Below, piece by piece: positions 47,737-61,866 of a stretch of 64,000 nt of DNA. Numbering within the stretch: position 1 is the first letter of the stretch; every line of letters starts with the position of its first letter. The translations under genes were made by a program, and so were the position numbers. Below the pieces are notes generated by a model that worked only from the letters and a program-made list of their open reading frames with translations, was not told the DNA's origin and searched no databases. The stretch covers positions 3,658,001 through 3,722,000 of the forward strand of contig NC_052125.1 of the NCBI RefSeq assembly GCF_012273895.1, in the 5' to 3' direction. The DNA comes from Zerene cesonia. Taxonomy: Eukaryota > Arthropoda > Insecta > Lepidoptera > Pieridae.

Positions 47737-49839
47737 TTAATTTCTTTTCCCGCTCTTCCCCATAAAGTTGACAACTTGTGCAAATGGCGCGAATTTACCG
47801 CGACGCGATCTTTTTTTCAAACCTAGCACTGGCATCATATTGTCGTCGGATTCAGCTATAGAGGATTCCATATTTTTTGATACTATCTCCTCGGACAAAT
47901 CTGTATCGTTTTTATCTGTTTCAGTACAGTCTCGGTATTTTCTGCTATATTCAGCTTTTTCACGGCGATATTTGGAAGTATCTGGAGAGCCAAACTTCAT
48001 GTCCGGTGATTGGCACATAAGGGTGTCGTAGAAAAATCTATCTGCACGACCTTCAGCCTTAGGTCTAGATTTTATTTCATCATCCGAGCTCTCGTTGGAG
48101 GAATGGTGGTGGGGAGAGCCTGGTGACGATTTCTTTGGGATTCTTGGACTGAAAAATATTCTTTGATTCCTTGATAAAATTTAAAAAGTTTTTATAGTTT
48201 ACATAATTGTAAAATGAAACTTGAATGATTTAAGAACAGCAAGTACAATATAATTTTGTGATATTTATATTGTAGCCTGTTAAATAAAATAAATTGATGA
48301 AATAAAATGTTAGATGAAGCTCCTGTGGTACAAAGTATTATGTAGTAGGAACATTAATTTATTTAGAATTATAGCTATAGACTGGATGAAGGGACATAAT
48401 AAACAAAAATCTAAATTGTATTGTATAGTTTCTAACCGCCAAGTCGTGTGTAGAGTTTATTTTAAATTACCATCGTTTTTCACCTGCAAGAACAGGCGTC
48501 AACCCGGGCCGAGGGGACTGCGTCGCCATCAGACCAGTTGCAGGGTCATCGCCTTCACCCTGAAATACTTAATATTAACTTGCGTCACCTTCATCTTATA
48601 TTTACTTTACAACGAAAGTATACAAAAAAAGTATTTATAAATTCAAAGTATTAGTGCTGGCTCAGAAAAGAAGAAAATGGCAATTTAAAAATAAATTATA
48701 ACATATGGAACCTCATTACTTAATAGAAATTCCGGAACACTTTGTAGTTGATACGTAACCCAACAATAGTTACACAAGATTTTGCTTGAAAAAGATAGAT
48801 GATAGAATATATTTGTTATTTACTCTAACATCTATCTATTTCACTTACACTTTACGAGCAGTATCAATAATTTTGACTGTTTTAATATTACTAGAAATAA
48901 AGCTATAGGGTAAGTTATTACCTTATCTGCCAGATGGAAGTAGCAATGCGTGATCCTCTCCACATCAGCCCAGGCAACGATGTAGCGTGCCATGGTCAGA
49001 GGTATTTTCGGCAGGAAGTTTGAATGAAACTTCCCCTGGCAATATATAGTGATCACATCTGTGTCCTTCACTTCGAATATTATACGGAATATAGTGCCTG
49101 AAAAAAAGGTAATTGATCTGTTTTGCATTTCAATAAACGAGTCTAATTACCCGAATATGCAAAACAATAAATTATTTACTTCGCACTGCGTACAGAGTTT
49201 AAAATCATACCAGGGACAAACATGTTATAATTAGTGTCCAAATTCCCACTTCCAATCCATACGCCATTTCTCCTAGACAATGAAATGATGTTGTCGCGAT
49301 GAAATCTCACGTCGAAATGCAGGACTACGTCACGCGGTTCTTCCCCCTCTTGAGCACATAGGTTTATTGACATCCTGTCAGTGTTGCCATGTATGAACCG
49401 AATTTTGAAGAATGGGAAAATTAATATAATAATAAATAATAATAAGAAGAAGAATAATTATATTGGCAACTCAGGTTAGCTTTCACAATGACGGTATTAA
49501 TGTTTTGTTAAGTTGCAGTGGTTATAACGCTGACAAATATAAACGCTGATAAATGAGACGAAATATATGAGTTAATTTCTAATTATGCTATACAGATAGC
49601 GTATATTCCTTACTTGTTTGATCAACGTTCTTTATTATAGTTGAATAGGAATTTCCATAAAATATTCGTAAAGATATCATTACCACTTATTATCAGTAGA
49701 AACGTTGCAGACAATATTAAAAAATTAACAATCGAGACATATATACTGACTTTCTAGCATTTTCCTTGATTCTCCCACCGATTTCGATCCTGTCTCCAAT
49801 TTTGAGAATAGAGGGAATATTCGCAGTAAAAACGGGCAT
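47737..49839 (-). CDS. Galectin-domain protein with charged C-terminal tail, 309 aa
   Basis: Minus-strand exons 49751-49839, 49211-49374, 48922-49097, 48471-48559 and 47737-48148 join in frame (930 nt). The start at 49839 has a good context (CCAAAATGC). Residues 1-143 form one galectin carbohydrate-recognition domain: IGDRIEIGGRIKENARKMSI, DVVLHFDVRF, NGVW, FVPGTIFRIIFEVKD, ITIYCQGKFHSNFLP. The sugar site is degenerate: the usual H-N-R reads H-D-R, the Trp is kept, and the Glu and Arg after it are Ser and Asn. The remaining 165 residues are low-complexity and rich in Ser, Lys, Asp and Glu, with a His/Ser stretch and a basic end (LKKRSRRGKF). No signal peptide is visible, as is normal for galectins. 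Binding to galactosides is doubtful. I do not recognise the tail. It shares a divergent promoter with AspRS. Confidence 0.85.
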
Positions 49840-50477
49840 TTTGGTTTAGATTTATATTGTTTTGATAATACACAGCCTCGCTTATTTTTAAGTCAGGGCC
49901 AGTTATATTTTTGGTCATTTTGAACAAAAATTTTACACATCTGTCTAGGATATTTTGCAAATGTATTTTTTCCAACAATGTAAAAATAAACGAATTGGCA
50001 AGTGACAGACAAAATGTCTCAAAATTTATAAATTAGAGTTTCAGTAAAGAGTTCCTCAAATATTATGTCAGTAGTTAGATGTATTTAAACTAACAAAATC
50101 CCTAGGATCAGGCAGATCAATTACCTGCTAAAGTCATAATCTTTTTTATAATGATGTTTGATCAAAGTAATTATTTGTAAAATATTTTAACGTTAGATAG
50201 GTTTAAATAATATATAAAGTTCCTTCACAACAGACAACACCTAGATTTTAAAAACAGAAATTTGACATTTAATTGACACGCATGACTTCTGTCACATGTC
50301 AACCATATGATGTGTTTGACGGATAATTGACATTAAAATGTAAAGTTAAAAGTTATTTGTCGGACAATCTGATATAACCTATGCCCTAAATAAAAGTTTA
50401 TTTTAGATAAGTGAAAACACTTGAAATAAACCAATAGGCATCAAACCGGCAATACTTTTGATTAATTTTTAAAAAAG
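49840..50477. promoter_or_regulatory. Divergent promoter region, galectin-domain gene (-) and AspRS (+)
   Basis: About 560-640 nt separate the galectin ATG (49839, minus) from a donor-bounded leader exon that ends AAAAAAG then GTAAGC at 50477. The AspRS coding exon starts just after an acceptor at 52368-52369, 7 nt before its ATG, so a spliced 5' UTR is required and 50477 is the best donor seen. The region is AT-rich and I recognise no interspersed repeat in it. Confidence 0.45.
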
Positions 50478-50604
50478 GTAAGCAATTGACATTAATTTAT
50501 TTCGTTTTTAATATTTTGCACGATGTAATGTTTTGTTGTGAAATTTAATATTTATAAGTTCTTATAACTATAGCATTAATGTGTCATTGTTGATTAATTT
50601 CAGT

Positions 50605-50802
50605 CACGTATATTTATGTGCTAGTTTTAATTGTCCGTATAACATTACAACAGCGCTGAGTAGGATGCGGCCTTTCGTTGGTTATAATTCAAAACCTTCT
50701 AATAAGAATAAAGTTATAGATAATTTTAGCATTTTCATGAAGGAAACCATGATTAAAAGAGAATCTAATTTCGTGGTGTGTTGTTTAACATCCTATAAAT
50801 AA
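50605..50802 (+). other. Possible orphan exon or small ORF in AspRS intron 1
   Basis: After a plausible acceptor (TTAATTTCAG ending 50604) an open frame continues to a stop at 50800-50802. An ATG at 50664 would give 45 residues beginning MRPFVGYNSKPSNKNKVIDN. The region looks unlike the local repeats and has a possible weak donor (GTG then GTGTGT) near 50776. I do not recognise the peptide. It could be an alternative AspRS leader exon, a remnant of another gene, or chance. Confidence 0.2.
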
Positions 50803-52376
50803 CACACACAATGTCCTAACTCCTAACAATTAAATGTTTCTGTGTGTTCGACACTCTGTATGGCTTGATAAGAGAGGCTATTTTTGCTTCAAACCCAGGA
50901 CTTATTATAAAATTACTATTTATGTGTTGTAATATTTCCAGGTCTTAAAGTAAAAAATATGTTATAACAAACTACAATATTTCTAACAATCTATTTTTAG
51001 AATTTATAACCACATTATATCTATACACCACATGCACATTTTTTATGAAATAATGTTGAAACTCTGAAATTTAAATGATTCTATATGATTTGATTTATTA
51101 TTTACTAGTTATATGCCTCGGCATTGCATTGATGCAATAATACATCATATATGCCTGTATGAACCATTCTTTGGATTACTCTATCTTAAAAAAAACCCCA
51201 TCAAATTCTGATACATATATTTTAAAGATATAGCATACAGACACACAGACTGTTTAAAGTGACTTTGTTTTATACTATTAAGCATTTATAAAACTGATGA
51301 CCATTTTTCAGGGAAAGTCCCATTTGACTTGGTTTAGTGGTTTTAGAGATAAGGAAATCACGGATGCACACTTAACTTTTCTCATATTGATTCATACAGA
51401 TAGATTTAATTCAATGCTCATTACACTGTGGTTAAATGTGTTATCTGCACTTATTATAAAAAACGTTAAATAGTTTGTTTATTTGTTTTATTGAATGCGC
51501 TAATCTCATGAAAGAACACATAACCAATTTTAAAAATTCTCTCTGTTTATTATATATGTGATCCCTCATTAGACTATATATGTACCACTCTAGGTTCGCC
51601 CTGGCTTCACCCGTGGTACAATTATAGCCTATGTCACTCAGTGAAGCTCCAGCTTTCTAATGGTGGAAAAATCGTTGGAAATCAGTCAGTGGTTTTTGTG
51701 TCAAAATATTACAAACATACAAAAATACAAAAGTATTCTCTTTATAATAATAGTGCAGGTGTGCCTAGTCTAAAATTTGTATTTCTGTACAATAAATATC
51801 TTTTAAGTGTTTCTCTGCATTGTAGTTGTTTTGTAGACCCCAAAATAATGGTTAGCAAATGTTTGTATGTGTTTTAATCACTTAAAAGTAAGTTAAGTAA
51901 GAAGTAGGTTTCAAGTAGATTTTGAGAAAATTTTGTATTGTGATAGATCAATATTAGGTTCTTCCTTTAGGGGTGGCTAGCCATACATGTAATTGGGGGA
52001 TGGAAAATTAATTCACAAATATGTCAATCAATGGGGTTCCTTTGAATAGGTATTTAAAAAAAAATGTAGGTTTTGCATTAGGTTTTTTTCTAAAATAAAC
52101 AGTTGACGAGATATACGCATCTAAAATGTGAAAGAAATGTTTCGTCAAAAATTCAAGAAGTATAAACATTAAGAAATTAAAGAGTGGTCATGGGGAGACT
52201 GAAAGCTCGCTGTAAAGTGTTCGAAACGTCGGGTAAATAATAATATAATGAATAAATCGCGTTTAAAATCCGTCAAAAAGTTTTTATTTTCTAAATGTGT
52301 AATACTCGCGTAAAATAAAACACAAGAAAATACTAAGTATAATCGTATTAATTTTACATTATTTTTCAGCTTTACA

Positions 52377-55300
52377 ATGGTTGTCTCGGAAGAAGCCAAC
52401 CCTCCCGTAGAGGGAGAAGCGCCGAGCAAGAAAGCAGCAAAGAAAGCGGCGAAAGCTGCTGAGAAACAGCAGAAGAAGGCTGAACATAAGGTGAGGCGTT
52501 ACGTGTTTGTTTGTGTGTTATGCTCAAAGACCATTAAATGCTCGTCCAGCGAATAAATGCTCACAACACGCTGTAGGCACAATAAAATAGTCATAGTGTA
52601 AAAGTCGCGATGATTTAACAAATTGTTGCATGTATCGCTTGTGTAATATATAATATAAATTAACCATAAATCACTTAGTATAAATACGTGAAAACCTACA
52701 AAACTTGTTACTAACATATACAAATATCGACCCTTTTTTCCCACTCTTTGGGTAGATTTTTCTTTTTCCATATTTATATGGAACCAATACTTACAATAAT
52801 CAATATAAAAAGAATGATTAAAACCGGCAACTCTGTAAAAATTTATGAGTGGTAAAAAGTGGTCCCTTTTTTCGTTTGTTTCCTAATTTTATTTAGTGTG
52901 TTTGTTTTTTCTTTTGTATTAATGTTAATATATTGACTATCACAGGGTGCGAACCCAGCGCAAAACGAGACGTCCGAACCGGATATATCGCAGGGACTGT
53001 ACGGTGTGTACAAACTGATAAACTCTGACGGAGACCACAGAGACAGGGTCTATGTGGATGTGAAGGATTTGAGCGAAAAGGTGGTCGGCCAGACCGTGTG
53101 GGTACGAGGTGGGTTTGCACCTATATTTTATCTTTACACAATCTACTAGCTAATTTGTTTGTTTGAACGCGCTTATCTCAGGAACTACTAGTCGGATGTA
53201 TACAGCTGATGAGTTTGTTTGAACGCGGGAATATCAGGATGTACTGGGCTGATTTGGATGACCTTTGGTACAGAGATAGTTTGGGACCCAAGAAATGATG
53301 TCTGTTTTTTTATGATAGTCTCACAAATAAGGAAAACAACATATATTTACTAGCTATAATTCCCGCCTCCGCCCGAAGCCCATTTTGTCATTGAAATAAT
53401 ATTAACTATCATATCTTTTAAGTTATAGTAGTTTAGATCAGTAATTTAGACCATATAATAATATTCAATAATTTAGTTATTATTAATAATTATAAATACA
53501 TTATAAACAAGCTCTCCGCCCGCGGCTTCGCCCGCGTAGTCGCAGGAAAGATAGACCCGGGGTCTTTCTCGCATATTCCCGTTTCCGTGGGATTTCCGGG
53601 ATAAAAACTATCCTATGTCCATCTCCTGGTTCAAAGCTACCTCACAAATTTTCAGCCAAATCGGTTAATCCGTTCTTGAGTTATAAATAGTGTAACTAAC
53701 ACCACCTTCTTTTATATACATGAATTATAAATATATTATTAATAATTTAGTCCATTTATATATATTCAGATTATAATTTTTATCATTATATTTGAAGTTA
53801 TTTAATGAAATAAAATATTTTCTAACAAAAAAAAACAAATAATTTGATTTAAAATTTTCAGCTCGCCTCCAAACAACAAGAGCGAAGGGGAAACAGTGTT
53901 TCGCAGTGCTGCGACAGAATTCCAGCACTGTACAGTTGCTTATCAGCGTCAGCGATGAAAACAGCGTCAGCAAGCAGATGGTCAAGTTTACTGGCAAGTG
54001 AGTTTATATGAGACTAGTTGTGCCCCGCGGTTTCACCCGCGTAAGTCCGTATTCCGTAGGAATATAGGGATAAAAAGTTGCCTATGTGCTATTCCAGTTG
54101 TCCAGCTGTCTACGTACCAAATTTCATTGCAATCGGTTCAGTAGTTTTTGCGTGAAAGAGTTACAAACATACACACCTTCTTAACAAACTTTCGTATTTA
54201 TAATAATAATAGGATAGGATAGGACCAACTGTTGTTTGGTATCAAAAATTTCTATGATACATACTTTCATTCTCTATTTTATCCCCTTGAAGGTAGAATT
54301 TATCAAAATCCATTGACACCGGATGCTTACATAATAATGGGTATCTGCATGCCCAATTTCAGGCCGATGGGTCCAGTAGTTTGCGCTGTAAGATAAGGTG
54401 ATTTGCATGTTAATTAGCTAATAATTGTATTAAGATAAAATCCGTCACTTATAGAAATTGATTAAACGCAGCAGAGTTGGAAAAACGGAATATAATCAAT
54501 GTGACATGTGACATCTGCCAACCCGCACTTGGCCAGCGTGGTGGATTATGGCCTGAACCCTCATAGGAGGCCTGTGTCCCAGCTGTGGGAACGTGTATGA
54601 GCTGATGATATGATGAGGCTATTCATCAGCATTTTTTTTATCTGTACTTCACTTATAATGTCGCAGGAAAAGCTGATCCGATTTCAAAAAAATATTTCAC
54701 CATTGGATATATGCTTGATCCCTGAGTGCTACAAGCTATGTATGTAACACAGGTAAAGCCGGGGTGGATAGGCATAATTAAGCTACCATGCTGGTATTTA
54801 TACGATATAAAATAAAGCCCATAATTTTTTTTCGTATATATCAGACCAGATAATTATATTTTTATTGCAATAAGCAATACAAAGACACCGTCTGGTCTGT
54901 ATCAGACGCATAAAATTTAAAGTAAAGTTATTACATGTTTGATGTGGAAAAGGATATGACAAAATTGCAATTTAATTTAGAGTATATGGCACAAGTCGAG
55001 TGTCAGACTGCAAAATTTTTTAATAGATGTATAATTTCATTTTATCATTTTAGGTAATTAAATTTGTTGTCACAACGTTTAAGTAAAAATGAATTTATTT
55101 GAATTATTTATATATATTGATTTATTTTAAATGTACGTTTTTATTTATAAAAAACATTCATATAATATGAAAATTACTGTTTTTCTATTCTCTGTAATCT
55201 TAAACTCTCAATAGTTAATTACATTGTCATTTCAACGTACGAGAAGCGACAAAACGACCTCTATGTGTTCCCATAATCAAAAAATCCCTCTTCATATAAT

Positions 55301-58300
55301 AGACTTGTCATCACCGCATAATTTTTTCAAAATTATTTCATTTCTCAACGAACAGCATAACAAAGGAGTCAATAGTGGACATCCAAGCGACTGTAGTGAA
55401 GACGGGCGCAGCGGTGGAGTCGTGCACGGTGCAGCGGCTCGAGCTGAGCGGGCGGCAGGTGTGGGTGGTGTCGCCTGCGCGCGCGCAGCTGCCGCTGCAG
55501 ATCGAGGATGCGGCGCGACCGGAGATATCTGATGTGAGTTTTTTGGTATTTTTTTTTTAGTTTATCATATAAAAAAGAAATAAAAAGAGTTTTTATATGT
55601 ATGTTTTTATTTAATATGTGTTTTAGGTCATTATTGAATTTATGTCACTAAAAAAATGTGTGTGTGCGATTCACACACGATAGAAGTGAAACTTCAGTAA
55701 ATCGATAAAAGAATGAGATGGATATATATAAAATATAAATTAGTGTATATCTCTGTCTCATTCTTTACCGGCTTCATTCTGCACATTTTATTTTTGTATT
55801 TGTGTCTCTTACCTGTCGTTTTTTCCGTTGCATCAGCTTTGAAATCACAACGATTCTAAAGAAGTTTCACTTCAATAACTATTTAGTATAATAATGTGTT
55901 ATGTTTTTTTCTGTCTTCTTTAATTGTTCTCTTTTATTTTATTGTAAATGAAGTGTTTTCATTATCATTTGTATAAAAAATTATATCAACTTGCATATTC
56001 AGGACCCCGAAGCCCTCAAGATAAGAGTAAACCAAGACACTAGGTTAGACAACCGTGTCCTAGACCTGCGCACACCAGCCAACCAAGCGATCTTCCGCAT
56101 AGAAGCAGGCGTTTGCAGGCTCTTTAGGGACATACTTACACAACGGGGTGGGTATATACTAATACAATATATGTAATAACATTTCAGACAACTTAGGGCT
56201 TATTTGCTATTAATTAGGGCTTACTATGTAACGTTATAAATGCGAAAGTGTGTTTGTTTGTTTGCCTTTCTTTCACGTCGCAACGGAGCGAATTTGTGGT
56301 ATGATTGTGTCTGGCGTTAGACAAGTGGCTAGAGAATTAAATAGACTAGTTAATTGCAGCGACACATATAATTTCCAGCGGAATTTCCTTAGGACGCAGG
56401 CGAAGCTACGGGCGGAAAGCTAGTAGTTTAATATTATTGTAGTTCATTAAAATTAAAATACAAGAGACAGTGACATAACATTTTCTTGATTTTGAACTAT
56501 TTTACAAAGACTGAAAACCGCCTAACTCCAGTTAAATTTAAGTTAATAATTATTAATAAAATAGTTTAACACTTGAGTTTCTCTACATTAAATGTAAGTA
56601 TGCCAAATTGTGTATGTGTTTTAGTATCATTTTATTTAATTCTCGTGATCTATTTATACTCTAATGTTAAATTATAAAATATCCAAAGGTTGCCTGGCAG
56701 AGATCGCTTATAAGCGATAAGGCCGCTTTTATAGCCTTAAATGTTTCTTAACTTACTCGTTTTCGTCATCCTCATATGTCAATCTTTCCCATTTATATGT
56801 GCTGAATAAAGTGTAAAAGTGTGAAAAAAAAAGGTGTGTTTGCGATTCACACACGATAGAAGTGAAACTTCAGTAAATCGACAAAAGAATGAGATGAGTA
56901 CATATAAAATATAAAATAGTATGTATATTTCTGTCTCATTCGTTGCCAGCTTCATTCTACACATTTTTGTATTTCTGTCTCTTACCTGTCGTTTTTTCGT
57001 TGCATCAGCTTTGAAATCAAAACGATTCTAAAGAAGTTTCACTTCAGAAATATTTCACTTCTACCGTGCTGTCATAAAACCGCACTATCCTTTTTCCTTC
57101 GCAGGTTTCGTTGAAATCCACACGCCGAAGATAATATCGGCCGCGTCGGAGGGCGGCGCGAACGTGTTCACGGTGTCCTACTTCAAGTCGTCCGCGTACC
57201 TGGCGCAGAGCCCGCAACTCTACAAGCAGATGGCGATCGCGGCCGATTTCGATAAAGTGAGCGATTTTTTTATTATTTCCTCCCCTATGGGGGATGAAGT
57301 TACTTGCGTCCGTGGGAAATACCATCTACCCTTAGACCCACCCCACACGTGTCCCCTGGGTGGTGNNNNNNNNNNNNNNNNNNNNNNNNNNNNNNNNNNN
57401 NNNNNNNNNNNNNNNNNNNNNNNNNNNNNNNNNNNNNNNNNNNNNNNNNNNNNNNNNNNNNNNNNNNNNNNNNNNNNNNNNNNNNNNNNNNNNNNNNNNN
57501 NNNNNNNNNNNNNNNNNNNNNNNNNNNNNNNNNNNNNNNNNNNNNNNNNNNNNNNNNNNNNNNNNNNNNNNNNNNNNNNNNNNNNNNNNNNNNNNNNNNN
57601 NNNNNNNNNNNNNNNNNNNNNNNNNNNNNNNNNNNNNNNNNNNNNNNNNNNNNNNNNNNNNNNNNNNNNNNNNNNNNNNNNNNNNNNNNNNNNNNNNNNN
57701 NNNNNNNNNNNNNNNNNNNNNNNNNNNNNNNNNNNNNNNNNNNNNNNNNNNNNNNNNNNNNNNNNNNNNNNNNNNNNNNNNNNNNNNNNNNNNNNNNNNN
57801 NNNNNNNNNNNNNNNNNNNNNNNNNNNNNNNNNNNNNNNNNNNNNNNNNNNNNNNNNNNNNNNNNNNNNNNNNNNNNNNNNNNNNNNNNNNNNNNNNNNN
57901 NNNNNNNNNNNNNNNNNNNNNNNNNNNNNNNNNNNNNNNNNNNNNNNNNNNNNNNNNNNNNNNNNNNNNNNNNNNNNNNNNNNNNNNNNNNNNNNNNNNN
58001 NNNNNNNNNNNNNNNNNNNNNNNNNNNNNNNNNNNNNNNNNNNNNNNNNNNNNNNNNNNNNNNNNNNNNNNNNNNNNNNNNNNNNNNNNNNNNNNNNNNN
58101 NNNNNNNNNNNNNNNNNNNNNNNNNNNNNNNNNNNNNNNNNNNNNNNNNNNNNNNNNNNNNNNNNNNNNNNNNNNNNNNNNNNNNNNNNNNNNNNNNNNN
58201 NNNNNNNNNNNNNNNNNNNNNNNNNNNNNNNNNNNNNNNNNNNNNNNNNNNNNNNNNNNNNNNNNNNNNNNNNNNNNNNNNNNNNNNNNNNNNNNNNNNN

Positions 58301-59886
58301 NNNNNNNNNNNNNNNNNNNNNNNNNNNNNNNNNNNNNNNNNNNNNNNNNNNNNNNNNNNNNNNNNTGACAGATTCGAAATTCAAATGTAATATTTTTTTA
58401 TAATTAAGTGTAACAGTATTTATGGCCAGACTAAGTACATACACGATCTCTGAGGACTATGCGCTATGTATGTAACACGGGTGAAGCCGGGGCGGGCCGC
58501 TAGCGGTAATACAATATTTAAGATCTATTGAGCAGTTTTTGAGTTGAATTAAATTTTTTGTTAATAAAAAAAATCTTATTGTCCCCCCCCTAGGTGTTCA
58601 CGGTAGGCGCTGTGTTTCGTGCGGAGGATTCGAACACGCATCGCCATTTGACCGAATTCGTCGGTTTGGACCTCGAGATGTCGTTCAAGCAGCACTATCA
58701 CGAAGTGCTCGACACAATTGGGCAAACTTTCACCGACATGTTCAGGGGACTGCAAGAACAGTGAGTTTGTCTTGTTTTATTTAATTTTTAGTTTTATAGC
58801 ATTAAAATCCTTTTATAAATGAGAAATTTTTTGAAAGAATATAAAAAATTCGATCACGAGGCGGGATTCGAACCCGCGTTTCTTGCCTAACCGTAGCAAC
58901 AAAATTTCTCATTAAAAAAAAATTTTCCTTGTTTGGCGAAATTGAAGTCACATCGAAATGGGACGAGTTGTTTACGCGTGATCTTTGTCAAGTTCGAATG
59001 AATAATTTTGATGCACGCGAATTTCCTTACGGTTTTTTTATTTTTATTTTTAACATTACATAAAAAAATCCTTATTGTTATGACATTTAGCATTTAAATA
59101 GAATTTTATTATCATTTATATTTTTACTAAATAATTCTAAATGTGACTGCCTGTCTGTCTAAACTATTGAACCGATTTGAGTTAAATTTGGCGCAGAGGA
59201 TAGTTTTTATTATATATCTTCGGCGGCGGAAAGCTAAAAATGAAATAAAATGTATTTTGCCTTATTAATAAATAAAAAAAATAAACAAAATTATTGTTAA
59301 TTTTCAATTATTAATAAAAATAAAAATGCTCGTGTGTGTTTGCATCCAATCAATTTATGGATTCGAGTTATATAATATTTTTACACCCCCAACTGGTAGA
59401 ACAACAATTCATCAGTCAGCTAGTATATATTTCACTAGCGTCCCGCCCCGGGTTCACCCGTGTTACATATATATATAGCCTGTCTCACTCAGTGAACAAG
59501 CAACTTTCGGCTGGTGAAAGAATTTTAATGAAATCGGTCCAGCGGTTTTTGTGTGCAAACGCGTTACAAACATACAAACATATAAAAGGTGTCCCCCTTA
59601 TAACATTAGTGTATGAATTCCATCCAGATTCGCTTCGGAAATAGCGACGGTCGGCCAGCAGTACAAGGTGGAGCCCTTCAGGTTCCTCGACCCGCCGCTC
59701 AGGCTGGAGTTCCCGCAGGCTGTTCAGATGCTGAAGGAGGCTGGTGAGTAGTCCCCGGGTCTAGATTCTAGTTTGGTCGCTAGCGCCGTCTAGGTTTTCT
59801 ACACGAGCCGCTGGGGATTGGTGCATGTCCTTTGTTTGTTTTAGTGTATGGCAGATTTTGTCCCAAATAAAGGAAAAATAGATAAA

Positions 59887-59936
<50 letters not shown>

Positions 59937-61834
59937 GCCCATATATGTTCCCGCTGCTGGGACACAGGCCTTCTATGTGGGTGCAGGCCATAATCCACCA
60001 CGCTGGCCAAGTGTGGGTTGGCAGATGTCACATGTCGTCGAACTTTTGATTCTCGGACCTGCTGATTTCCTTCACCGTTTTAAGCAGTGGTGATGTTATG
60101 CGCAGATAAATTGAAAAATCAATTTATTTCCTGCACGCTCGCCCGGTCTCGAACCCCGACTTATCGATTTTGAAGTCCTAGGTTCTCACCAATGAGCCAC
60201 CAATGCTTTTATTAAATAAACATTTACATAAAAATACATGCACAATATTTTTTTTAGGTTAACAAAATATACTCACAACTACTAAACCGTTTCAGGTGTG
60301 ACTCTCGGCGATGAGGACGATCTATCGACACCGGACGAGAAGCTGTTGGGTCGGCTGGTGAAAGCGAAGTACGACACCGATTTCTATATATTGGACAAGT
60401 ATCCTTTGGCCGTCCGTCCGTTTTACACTATGCCCGATCCTAACAATCCGGTAAGTTTTAGTTTGTACCAGCTGCGCCTCGCGGTTTCGCCCGCGTAAGT
60501 CTGTATCTCGTAGGAATATCGGGATAAAAGTTGTATATATGTTATACCAGTTGTCCAGCTGTCTACGTACCGAATTTCATTGCAATCGGTTCAGTAGTTT
60601 TGCGTGAAAGAGTAACAAACGTACACACATCCTTGCAAACTTTCGCATTTATAATATTAAGTAGGATGTACACATGTTTACAAATAAATGTTGGTATATT
60701 TATTTCTTTTTGTGTGGTACTGCCAGTCAGTGGTTTAGTATTAATACAGTAGATATAACCTTATTTATACTAATATAAAATCTATTAATATCCTGCTATA
60801 GTACAATAATGACAATGTTTTCGATGATATTATTACCAAAATTATGATTTATTTTCTGATATCGAGACAGACAGATAATTTTTCCGACATTAATGTGCAA
60901 TAATCGCACATTTTTGACTGTTTGTTTGTCTATCCATCTGAAAATACCATTCGGGTACGATATTATCAAGTCTGATTAGTGGCAGTTAATACTTGCTCCA
61001 AATTTTCTGGTCTGATACTAATATCACTTTAAAATTTACAATATTTACACGTCTGATTCACAACTGTATTTCCAATACTGCCATTAACTTTTCTGACACG
61101 CAAGTCCTGAAACTTTATCGCTGTCGGGCTCTGGATTTATGCGGGGTTATGTGTATTTATGTGTGTCAGAAAAGTAAATGACAGTTGTAGAAATATAGTT
61201 GTGTGTCAGTGAAGAAGTGCCAGACGAGTAATTTTAAAGTATTATTAGTGTCAGACCATCAAATTTGAGACGAGTAAATATTTGCTAAGCTTAATCAGAC
61301 GTTTAATATCGTAACCGAAAATCTGACTAACTACCCTGTTTAAAATAGCCCTTATTAGCTTATCTAAGGGGGACAATACACTATCATTTACCTGGGATCA
61401 TATAAGGAATTATATGTTAGTTCAATTCTAAATACCATATAATTTAATGAAAAAAATAATCGTATCTTTATATTACACTAGCTTTCCGCTCGCGGCTTTG
61501 CCCGCGTAGTCGCAGGTAAGATAGACCCGGGGTTTTCCTCGCATGTTCCCGTACCCGTGGGATTTCCGGTACAAAAATGGTTTTTATCCTATGTCCGTCC
61601 CCCGGTTCTAAGCTACCTCTGAACAAATTTTCAGCCAAATCGGTTAATCCGTTCTTGAGTTATAAATAGTGTAACTAACACCACTTTCCTTTATATATAT
61701 AATAGATTATCCAATAAAATTGGCTCATAGATCTATGATTCGACATAAATGATAGTGTTATATCCCCCAATACACGCATATACATGAGGATTTTTTAAAG
61801 AACATATGGTTTTCTATTCTTTAAAAATCAAATG

Positions 61835-61866
<32 letters not shown>

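Noticed and set aside
49754..49978. 74-codon frame starting at an upstream ATG on the minus strand
   Set aside because: The galectin start is the downstream ATG at 49839 in another frame, which gives the conserved IGDRIEIGGRIKENARK and splices in phase.
59848..60093. Open frame with a run of 16 His (and Asp or Met runs in other frames)
   Set aside because: It is the (CAT)n end of a tRNA-derived SINE, not a gene.
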